From Leptolyngbyaceae cyanobacterium (GTDB lineage Bacteria > Cyanobacteriota > Cyanobacteriia > Cyanobacteriales > Aerosakkonemataceae), in the NCBI GenBank assembly GCA_036703985.1, contig DATNQN010000008.1:30947-94946 (forward strand): a stretch of DNA of 64,000 nucleotides. The letters are read 5' to 3'. The notes under the pieces are model-generated. The model saw only the letters and a program-made list of their open reading frames with translations, was not told the DNA's origin and did no database searches. Shown here piece by piece: positions 1 to 6,971 of this stretch. Numbering within the stretch: position 1 is the first letter of the stretch; each line of letters opens with the position of its first letter. Position numbers and translations under genes: made by a program.

Positions 1-94
1 TACTTCAAGTAACTATATTGCAACATCAGGTTTTCATTAGCGCTTGCTTGAGTTATCGTGGTGATCGCACTGGCGCTTCCGCTGGCAGGTTAAG

Positions 95-1861
95 ATGAGA
101 AAAATTTTTCTGCTGTGTTTGTTTATTCTGACGCTAGGATTTGCCCTCTTTAATTTTAAAGGGCTGGCAACCAGTGGCAGTTATGATTCTATCGTGCTGG
201 ATTTCCGGGAAGACATTCCCGCTACGGAGATTACCGCACAGGTAAATGCGATCGCGCAAAAATTTCACACCACACCTTATCTAAATAGCGAATTTTCCGT
301 AAAAGATAACGTCTACATTGTCAAAGGCGATACCCGATTACTCAAAGCCCTGAGAAAATCCGGCCTTGCCAAAAAGACAGAATCTATAGAACCCAACTAT
401 ATCTATCAAGCTTACGAAATCCCCAACGACCCAGACTACAGCCAGCAGTGGAACCTGCGAAGCATCAACGTCGAAGCCGCTTGGGACGAAACCAAAGGTA
501 ACGGAGTCACCGTTGCCGTAATCGATACAGGTGTCAGTAAAGTTCCCGACTTAGCAGACACCACCTTTGTCCAAGGCTACGACTTCGTAAACGACAAAGA
601 ATCAGCCGACGACGACAACGGACACGGTACTCACGTAGCCGGAACTGTCGCCCAATCCACCAATAATAGCTACGGCGTAGCAGGCATTGCCTACCAAGCA
701 AGCATCATGCCTCTCAAAGTGCTAGCTGCCAGCGGTGGCGGTACGGTTGCCGATATTGCCGAAGCAATCAAATTTGCTGCTGACAACGGCGCAAACGTGA
801 TTAACATGAGCTTAGGTGGCGGCGGTGCCAGCGACTTAATGCAAGAAGCCGTTGACTATGCTTACAGCAAAGGCGTCGTCATCGTAGCCGCAGCAGGTAA
901 CGAAAACCGCAACTCTTCCTCATATCCAGCCCGTTATCCCCACGTCATCAGCGTATCGGCACTCGGCCCCAACGGTGAAAAAGCTCCTTATTCCAACTTC
1001 GGTGCCGGTGTAGATATCTCTGCCCCCGGTGGTAGCGAAGCAGGTAAAATCCTGCAAGAAACCATTGACCCGGAAACTGGTGCTTCCGTCTTTGCTAGTT
1101 TCCAAGGTACTAGCATGGCTTCCCCCCACGTAGCGGGAGTAGCAGCATTAGTAAGATCTCTGGGTATCGATAACCCAGATGAAATTGAAACCATTCTGAC
1201 CAAATCAGCACGAGTAGTCAAAGAAGACCCCCTCAACCATTTTGGTGCAGGTCAGTTAGACGCCGCAGGCGCAGTTCAACTAGCTGAAAAAGGACAAATT
1301 AACTTCCGCGACTTCTTCCGCTGGCTACAAAAGAATGGTTACCTCAACCTCCGCTTCTGGTTTGATGGCGGCGCAGTAGCACTTCTGCCTAAAGTTTTAA
1401 TGGTACTGGGTTCCTATCTGCTAGCTTGGTTTTTACGCAATTACTTACCCGGTTGGAGTTGGTCACTCAGTAGTGGTCTAATTTTCGGCAGTTCCGGTTT
1501 ATTCTTCCTGCGCGGTTTCTACATCTTCGACCTACCCCAATGGCCGTTAAGATTAATGGGTAGTTCCATTCCCGAATTAGGTAGTGCCGTTCAAGGTAGT
1601 AGTGCTTTAAATCCGATATTTGCTAGCGTGCTAATTCCCTTAGTTTTAGTAGCATTGCTATTAGGAAATGCCAAGTGGAAATGGTTCGCCATCGGTTCTG
1701 GTTTAGGGGTAGCTAGCTGTTTGGCAGTCAGCGCATTTATGACACCCCAAGTAATGTGGTTGGGTGATGGCATTTGGGCGCGTGGCTTCTTAATTGTCAA
1801 CGCTTTACTTTGTTTGGGACTTGCTAGAATCGCAATGCAAGGAGAGAAACAAACTGCATGA
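95..1861 (+). CDS. S8 family serine peptidase with multi-pass C-terminal membrane region
   Basis: Subtilisin-family endopeptidase, 588 aa. Residues 1-25 form a hydrophobic signal or anchor segment. A propeptide-like region (about 30-105) precedes the catalytic domain (about 115-400). The triad is visible: D144 in AVIDTGV, H177 in NGHGTHVAG and S340 in GTSMASPHVAG, with oxyanion N269 in AAAGNEN. Residues 425-588 hold about five hydrophobic segments. The protease domain should therefore sit outside the cytoplasmic membrane, tethered by its C-terminus, unlike classic secreted subtilisins of about 380 aa. The stop codon overlaps the next start (ATGA), so the two genes are probably co-transcribed. 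The substrate cannot be told from sequence. Confidence 0.95.
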   Translation: MRKIFLLCLFILTLGFALFNFKGLATSGSYDSIVLDFREDIPATEITAQVNAIAQKFHTTPYLNSEFSVKDNVYIVKGDTRLLKALRKSGLAKKTESIEPNYIYQAYEIPNDPDYSQQWNLRSINVEAAWDETKGNGVTVAVIDTGVSKVPDLADTTFVQGYDFVNDKESADDDNGHGTHVAGTVAQSTNNSYGVAGIAYQASIMPLKVLAASGGGTVADIAEAIKFAADNGANVINMSLGGGGASDLMQEAVDYAYSKGVVIVAAAGNENRNSSSYPARYPHVISVSALGPNGEKAPYSNFGAGVDISAPGGSEAGKILQETIDPETGASVFASFQGTSMASPHVAGVAALVRSLGIDNPDEIETILTKSARVVKEDPLNHFGAGQLDAAGAVQLAEKGQINFRDFFRWLQKNGYLNLRFWFDGGAVALLPKVLMVLGSYLLAWFLRNYLPGWSWSLSSGLIFGSSGLFFLRGFYIFDLPQWPLRLMGSSIPELGSAVQGSSALNPIFASVLIPLVLVALLLGNAKWKWFAIGSGLGVASCLAVSAFMTPQVMWLGDGIWARGFLIVNALLCLGLARIAMQGEKQTA

Positions 1862-2079
1862 GTATAACCGTCACTGGTACGATCGAACGAAAAGGATTAG
1901 GTACAGGAACGTGGGCTGTAGTAGCAGATAACGGCGAAACCTATGAACTCAAAGACCCCCCGAAAGATTTACTGAAATCTGGTCAAAAAGTGGAAATCAA
2001 GGGCGAAATCCGCGATGATGTGATGACTCTTGCCATGATTGGCCCGGTGTTAGAAGTGAAGTCGTTTGATTTGAAATGA
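1858..2079 (+). CDS. Small OB-fold-like protein of unknown function
   Basis: 73-aa protein translationally coupled to the S8 protease by a 4-base ATGA overlap. The sequence alternates short strands and turns: TVTGTIERKG, TWAVVADNGETYEL, GQKVEIKGEIRDD, TLAMIGPVLEV. This resembles a single minimal OB-type beta-barrel, as in small DUF5818-like proteins. That resemblance is a pattern judgement; no catalytic motif is seen. It has no signal peptide. A strong hairpin terminator follows 15 bases after the stop. The role may be linked to the protease, but only context suggests this. Confidence 0.75.
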   Translation: MSITVTGTIERKGLGTGTWAVVADNGETYELKDPPKDLLKSGQKVEIKGEIRDDVMTLAMIGPVLEVKSFDLK

Positions 2080-2094
2080 TTTGATGTTGAATTT

Positions 2095-2130
2095 AAAAAC
2101 CCGGTTTCTTCGAGAAACCGGGTTTTTTTT
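2095..2130 (+). terminator. Rho-independent terminator, AAACCCGGTTTCT family
   Basis: A 15-base perfect stem (2095-2109 and 2113-2127) with a 3-base loop runs into a T8 tract, just after the protease/OB-like gene pair. The same stem core recurs at 42347-42379, so this is also a member of a dispersed hairpin repeat. Confidence 0.85.
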
Positions 2131-2150
2131 GTTAGGCTTTTTGGAAAAGC

Positions 2151-2197
2151 GTCAGGGTGAATTTTTTACCACAGATGTCCACAGATAAACACAGATA
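2151..2197 (+). repeat. Decamer-period repeat, left copy of an inverted pair
   Basis: The copy contains GTCAGGGTGAATTTTTTACC followed by ACAGATGTCC / ACAGATAAAC / ACAGAT units of period 10. The reverse complement of nearly the same stretch occurs at 2635-2693. The two copies enclose the thioredoxin-like gene. A third, longer copy lies at 30661-30735. Confidence 0.8.
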
Positions 2198-2203
2198 TAA
2201 TTG

Positions 2204-2512
2204 TCATGCCTGTAAAATTTCTTGCAGTCTGGTTCTAAATTCCCCTTTGGGATGACCGCCTTTGACTTCTCCCAAAATTTTAAATTCTCCTTCTGGAGAA
2301 TCGCAAATAATATAAGTCGGCCATCCCATTTCTGATTTATCGGGATATTGACTTAATAAGATTTTACGATATTTCCGATAAGTAGCAGTGTCTTGCATTT
2401 TCACATCAATAAATTGCAAACCCAATTCTTCAGTTACTTTCTGGTCGTAAAAAGACATTTTGTGGCAAATACCACAATCTTCTGAAGAAAACTTAATCAC
2501 AGCACGATCCAT
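2204..2512 (-). CDS. Thioredoxin-like protein (CGIC)
   Basis: 102-aa single-domain thioredoxin-fold protein. The redox motif is CGIC (C14, C17) near the N-terminus, and a WPTYI segment supplies the cis-proline of the fold. There is no signal peptide, so it should act in the cytoplasm as a thiol-disulfide oxidoreductase. CGIC differs from the classical WCGPC, so redox potential and partners may differ from housekeeping thioredoxin. The start has an AAGGA about 11 bases upstream. The gene stands alone, bounded on both sides by inverted copies of a decameric repeat, which may signal movement or rearrangement as a unit. Confidence 0.85.
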   Translation of the reverse strand: MDRAVIKFSSEDCGICHKMSFYDQKVTEELGLQFIDVKMQDTATYRKYRKILLSQYPDKSEMGWPTYIICDSPEGEFKILGEVKGGHPKGEFRTRLQEILQA

Positions 2513-2634
2513 TGCAGAAACAATCCTTTATTTCTTAAACACTTTATATAAACTATATTAGATTTAAAGCCAAACTCAATAAACCCATCTTTCCACCATC
2601 TGTACATCCTACCAAAAGGCTACAGTTACATCTA

Positions 2635-2693
2635 CATCTGTGTTTATCTGTGTGCATCTGTGGACATCTGTGGTAAAAAAAATTAACCCTGAC
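2635..2693 (-). repeat. Decamer-period repeat, right copy of an inverted pair
   Basis: Read on the minus strand this begins GTCAGGGTTAATTTTTTTTACC and continues with CACAGATGTCC and further ACAGAT units. It matches the plus-strand copy at 2151-2197 over roughly 45 bases with few differences. Confidence 0.8.
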
Positions 2694-2713
2694 AATTCCG
2701 CAAAAACTTCAAT

Positions 2714-4534
2714 CTAAAATCGATTAAATTTCCGATCGATCAACCAATAAGTAGTCATCAATCCCTTACCCTTGATCGAAATACTACCTCGTTCTTGAAA
2801 GCGATAGTTCTTTTTCAAACGTTCATAAACTGTTTCGCTAACTTGGATGTATCCCGCTTCTCCATGAGATTCCATGCGACTAGCAATGTTTACCGTATCG
2901 CCCCACAAATCATAAATCGACTTTTGCCTACCGATCACTCCCGCTACCACTGGGCCAGTATGAATACCCATCCGCAGGGTAATCGGTTGATTGTCTGGGG
3001 TGCGGAAGTTGGTAATTTCTCGCTGCATATCTAATGCCATTTCTGCGATCGCAACTACATTATCAGGTCTGGGTTTGGGTAATCCACCCACTACCATGTA
3101 AGCATCGCCGATCGTTTTAATTTTTTCTACCCCATGTCGATCGGCTAATTTGTCGAAAGCAGAAAAAATATCATTGAGTAGCTTCACCAGTTCTTTTGGT
3201 GGAATCTGAGACGACAACGGCGTGAAGTTCACAATATCGGCAAACAAAACCGTTACTTCGGCAAAGTTATCCGCGATCGTTTTTTCACCCCGCTTGAGAC
3301 GTTCGGCAATTAATTGAGGTAAAACATTCAACAACAAGCGTTCCGCTAGCATCCTTTGCTGGCGGATTTCTACTTCTGCTTTCTTGCGAGCGCTAATATC
3401 GTGGACGCTACCTTCATAATGAGAAATCGAACCATCGTGATGATAAATCGTGCGAATGCTTTCCGAAATCCAAATAATCGTTCTATCTTTACAATAAACT
3501 TCTGACTCGCACTCGGTAATCGAATCTAAACCCCTCATATAAGCTACCAGTTCGTTCCAACGCTGGGGTCGCACGTATAGCTGTTTTCCGATATCCGTAA
3601 TGCTATCCATCAACTCAGCACTAGATGCGTAACCGTATAATTTTGCGAGGGCTGGATTTGCGCTTAAATAACGTCCCTCTGGCGTTACCTGAAAAATTCC
3701 CTCAACCGCATTCTCAAATATACTGCGATATTTCTCTTCTGCTTGGCGTACTTCTCTGGTACGCTGTTCTACCCGCAATTCTAATTCCTGGGCTTGTTGC
3801 CGCAGTTTTTCTTCTGACTGACGCAACTCGATTTCTGCTTGTTTGCGATCGCTAATATCATATAAAGTAGTCAGCAAAGTTGCTACTCCAGCCATCTGTA
3901 AAGGATGTACGGAAGCCGATACCCAAAATAGGCTACCGTCAATTTTTTTAACTTGCATTTCCCAATCCCGTACATACCCTTGTGCTGTCAGTAACTCTTG
4001 AATTTTTTGATAATCATCGCGCTCGGCAAAAAATGACTCCAGCTTCTGTCCGATTAAGGCTTCCACATCCATTCCCAGTAGTTCGCCAGAAATAGAGTTA
4101 GCATAAGAGATCGCTCCATTATGGTGCTGAGTCAATATCATTAAAATAGATGTGGACTCGGAAATTGCCCGAAACAGTTCCTCGCTTTGGCGCATCGTTT
4201 CTACAGCTTGCGTGTAGAGTTGGTATTCCACGGTGTCGCCGTGTTCCGCCGTCGCTTGCAGCACGATTTCTAAATCTGCTTTATCTCGAGAAACCGTTTC
4301 TAAAATTTCTTGTAAGGTTGCTTGTGCTAGTTGGCGTTCGGCGACTTCTGCTTGTAATTGTTGATTGGAATCGTGCAATTGAGCTTCCACCACATCGCCA
4401 TGTTCTATAGTAGTGAGCAAAGCTATTTCCAAATCGCTGTTCACTTGTTTGAGATGTGCTACTTCTTGACGGAGACGTTCGATCTCCGCTAGAAGACTGG
4501 CTTCGCGATCGGTTATCTGCTCTAAGTTTCCCAT
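2714..4534 (-). CDS. Adenylate cyclase (class III) with duplicated EHGD coiled coil and two PAS domains
   Basis: 606-aa cytoplasmic cyclase, predicted to make cAMP from ATP. Domain order: coiled-coil module with EHGD at 44-47 and again at 97-100, PAS (about 118-228), coiled coil (230-268), PAS plus PAC (268-383), short signalling helix, class III cyclase domain (425-590). Metal-binding aspartates are D433 and D477. The purine-specifying pair is K473 (EKIKTIGD) and D542 (YDLWGDTVN), the combination for ATP rather than GTP. Transition-state residues N549 and R553 are present. It is the last gene of a four-gene operon, 6 bases after the STAS gene. PAS ligands are unknown. Confidence 0.93.
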   Translation of the reverse strand: MGNLEQITDREASLLAEIERLRQEVAHLKQVNSDLEIALLTTIEHGDVVEAQLHDSNQQLQAEVAERQLAQATLQEILETVSRDKADLEIVLQATAEHGDTVEYQLYTQAVETMRQSEELFRAISESTSILMILTQHHNGAISYANSISGELLGMDVEALIGQKLESFFAERDDYQKIQELLTAQGYVRDWEMQVKKIDGSLFWVSASVHPLQMAGVATLLTTLYDISDRKQAEIELRQSEEKLRQQAQELELRVEQRTREVRQAEEKYRSIFENAVEGIFQVTPEGRYLSANPALAKLYGYASSAELMDSITDIGKQLYVRPQRWNELVAYMRGLDSITECESEVYCKDRTIIWISESIRTIYHHDGSISHYEGSVHDISARKKAEVEIRQQRMLAERLLLNVLPQLIAERLKRGEKTIADNFAEVTVLFADIVNFTPLSSQIPPKELVKLLNDIFSAFDKLADRHGVEKIKTIGDAYMVVGGLPKPRPDNVVAIAEMALDMQREITNFRTPDNQPITLRMGIHTGPVVAGVIGRQKSIYDLWGDTVNIASRMESHGEAGYIQVSETVYERLKKNYRFQERGSISIKGKGLMTTYWLIDRKFNRF

Positions 4535-4540
4535 ATCGAA

Positions 4541-4882
4541 CTAAGCAAAATCTAATTTTAACCCTGGCATTAAACGTTGGAGATTTTTTAAAGATTTAGT
4601 TTGCCAAAGTATTTTGTTTGAGCCTTGGAGAACTAGATGGATATTTCCCTTTTCTCGCACCTTGATCACGAACATAGATAGCATACTGATCCCGGAACTG
4701 TTAAGGAATTCCAAATCCCTTAAATTAATCGTAAATTGAGAAGATTTTTCAAGCGCGTTTACCAACAAATCCATCACGGGACGATATTCTTCCATTCCAG
4801 CCAGTCGCAAGAATCCCCGAAAAAATACGGTTGAAGTCTCCGGGGCATACCAAACATGATAATCTTCGCTCTTAATTTCCAC
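4541..4882 (-). CDS. STAS-domain anti-sigma antagonist-like regulator (slr1659 type)
   Basis: 113-aa STAS protein, corresponding in type to the cyanobacterial slr1659 superfamily regulators. The core around DLEFLNSSGISMLSMFVIKV has the Asn-Ser-Ser stretch where SpoIIAA-type proteins are phosphorylated. The start is GTG, 10 bases after a clear AAAGGAG. The upstream operon gene encodes the matching ATPase of slr1658 type, so the pair is likely a partner switch in which phosphorylation of the STAS protein controls binding to an effector. The next gene, 6 bases on, is the adenylate cyclase, a candidate effector or co-regulated output. The target is inferred only. Confidence 0.85.
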   Translation of the reverse strand: MEIKSEDYHVWYAPETSTVFFRGFLRLAGMEEYRPVMDLLVNALEKSSQFTINLRDLEFLNSSGISMLSMFVIKVREKGNIHLVLQGSNKILWQTKSLKNLQRLMPGLKLDFA

Positions 4883-5143
4883 CAGTCTTTTACTCCTTTA
4901 CATATAGCATCATTTTATTAGTATAAAATTAATTGCTCCCACCTTTAAACAGAAGAAAAATCATTTTTGACGATCGGGAATTTTTCCACAGACAACTCTA
5001 TATAATCAACTATACGCTACTCCTTATTCCTTTATTATGGCAGAGGACGCTCGCCAAATTAACGTTAATTTAAATTAAAGTTGCATTTGGCAATTTTTGC
5101 TCTTAGAGATGTCTGATGAAGGTCGGCCAATTAAAATTCTACT

Positions 5144-5746
5144 TCACAAATTAAGGTGGGCTAGTACGCTAATTTGAACGATTTCTAGCTGTTGGTCTAC
5201 ATAATCGAATTTCCAGCCTAAACGGGCATCGTAATCATTGATCATCGTTAACAATCCCATGTTAGATTGTCCGTTGCCCAAGGCAGTTTTTTCCAATTGA
5301 CGAGTGTATAATTCATCTGGGTCTGAATTAAGTAGTTCTTGAATAAATTGCTGATACTTGTCCGCCATGATTTTGCTAGCATAATTGCTGACGCAGAATA
5401 TGATTTCATGCTCGTAAAGATACAACGTAATACTAATTGGTAAATTGGCGGAACGCTCGCTGAATTTTACGGCATTTTCTAAAAGCTCGTTGGCAATATA
5501 ACTAACAACCGCTTTAACCGTATCTTTGCGATTGATATTACTTTCTGAAGCTGCATCGCCAGGAAAAAAAGCCGCAAAGTAATCGCCTAAAAAATCTGCG
5601 GATATCCCGTTGTGTTCCCAGCGACGCTTGCGAGCCGCCGAAGCCGGGGAAAAATTCAAAGTTAGGTATTCGTTACTAGTAGGAATTTCCGGCAGAAATT
5701 CCCCAAAAATTTGGACTTGTGAAAATAAATTCATAGTAGTTTCCAT
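5144..5746 (-). CDS. Anti-sigma-type ATP-binding regulator (slr1658 type)
   Basis: 200-aa protein of the slr1658 superfamily type. A GHKL ATPase N-box is seen as YIANELLENAVKFS (about 127-140) and a glycine-box-like stretch as GNGQSNMGLLTMIND. It lacks a dimerisation/histidine domain, so it resembles SpoIIAB/RsbW-like kinases rather than a sensor kinase. The expected partner is the STAS protein encoded next in the operon (261-base spacer). A second in-frame ATG at 5734, preceded by GGAAA, is an alternative start. It lies 15 bases after the diguanylate cyclase gene. Kinase activity is inferred. Confidence 0.85.
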   Translation of the reverse strand: METTMNLFSQVQIFGEFLPEIPTSNEYLTLNFSPASAARKRRWEHNGISADFLGDYFAAFFPGDAASESNINRKDTVKAVVSYIANELLENAVKFSERSANLPISITLYLYEHEIIFCVSNYASKIMADKYQQFIQELLNSDPDELYTRQLEKTALGNGQSNMGLLTMINDYDARLGWKFDYVDQQLEIVQISVLAHLNL

Positions 5747-5761
5747 TTATGATGAGGATCG

Positions 5762-6622
5762 CTAATCGCAATTCCAATGATGAATAATTTGATTTCTACC
5801 TTTTCTTTTTGCCAGATATAGTCTCTGGTCTGCTTGGTCTAGCAAGCTAGTTGGCGATCGCAGATGCGATGGAACAGTCGATGCTACCCCTATGCTTAAA
5901 GTAACATGAGCAGCCACGGCAGAACCAGGGTGAGGCATTTTCAGTTGCGCGATCGCCTTTTGCATTCTTTCCGCCACGCAGATCGCTGCGTTCTCTTCAG
6001 TTTGAGGCAAAACAGCCGCAAATTCCTCTCCTCCATAGCGAGCGAACAAATCTCCCGGCTGTTTTAAAATAGACTGAAGTGTTTTGGCCACTTGCTGCAA
6101 GCAAGCATCCCCCATTAAATGTCCGTAGGCATCATTGTATTGCTTAAAATAATCAATATCGCAAATAATCACCGACAATGGGGTTTGCTGTTGCCCCATT
6201 TGTTTCCACTGATAGCTCAAATAATGATCGAATTTCCGCCTGTTAGCAACTTGAGTTAAACCGTCTAGCTCGGCTAAGTACATTGCTTCCCGAAGTTTTT
6301 GTTGCCACTGCGTATCTACTACATCTCCATGCTCGACAATTGTCTGAACGATAATTTCCAAATCGTTCTTTTCTCTAGAGATAATATTGAGCAAAGTTTG
6401 CAACATTGCTTCTGCCTTTTCACGTTCGGCAATTTCCGCTTCTAATTTAACATTCATGGTATGAAGTTGTGCTTCTACTAAATCGCCGTGTTCCGCCGTC
6501 GTAGATAGAGCAATCAGCAAGTCGCGGTTTTGTTGCTTTAAACACTCATTTTCAGTTCGCAAACGATAAAATTCAGCTAGAAGTTCGGTGTATCGAGCTT
6601 CTAGCATTTCACTTTCCACCAT
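5762..6622 (-). CDS. Diguanylate cyclase (GGEEF) with duplicated EHGD coiled coil
   Basis: 286-aa cytoplasmic diguanylate cyclase, making c-di-GMP from two GTP. The first ~105 residues are coiled coil with EHGD at 44-47 and 97-100. These are the same positions as in the adenylate cyclase three genes downstream, and the first 50 residues align without gaps. The GGDEF domain spans about 115-280. The active-site loop is GGEEF (197-201), and the metal-binding region ICDIDYFKQYND is intact. The usual inhibitory RxxD site upstream of the loop reads QPGD, so product inhibition through a classical I-site is not expected. The start has GGAG 5 bases upstream. It is the first gene of the operon. Confidence 0.93.
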   Translation of the reverse strand: MVESEMLEARYTELLAEFYRLRTENECLKQQNRDLLIALSTTAEHGDLVEAQLHTMNVKLEAEIAEREKAEAMLQTLLNIISREKNDLEIIVQTIVEHGDVVDTQWQQKLREAMYLAELDGLTQVANRRKFDHYLSYQWKQMGQQQTPLSVIICDIDYFKQYNDAYGHLMGDACLQQVAKTLQSILKQPGDLFARYGGEEFAAVLPQTEENAAICVAERMQKAIAQLKMPHPGSAVAAHVTLSIGVASTVPSHLRSPTSLLDQADQRLYLAKRKGRNQIIHHWNCD

Positions 6623-6971
6623 AAATCTCCGGTATTCGTCACTTAATTAATGTCGATCTAATTTTAACCCTTTTATATTAAGTTATAAACGCGCTAGTGA
6701 TGAACTAAAGTATTTAATTTAACGTTGAAAAGTTAGTTTAAGAGTTGGCTGGCTAAAACAAAAAGATATAATTGATGATGTTTATGGCTTCTACTAAGTT
6801 TAAAAGCTTCCAGCAGTATTACTTTAATACAGTTCAAAATTCTTAAATAAGATTCTATTAACAATTAGCATAGTATTATGTAAAAATATGAATAGAAAAC
6901 TAGTATTACCTTGAAACAGCACGAACTCCCAATAAAAATAAATCGAGATCGGAACCGCTCCGGGGGCAAGA
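6623..6971. promoter_or_regulatory. Divergent intergenic region between the cyclase operon and the hybrid kinase
   Basis: 349 AT-rich bases with no convincing gene. It must hold the promoters of the minus-strand four-gene signalling operon and of the plus-strand hybrid kinase. I could not assign specific boxes or a regulator site with confidence. Confidence 0.5.

Noticed and set aside
1..94. Tail of an upstream gene at the window start
   Set aside because: No frame gives a convincing protein end; more likely leader DNA of the S8 protease.
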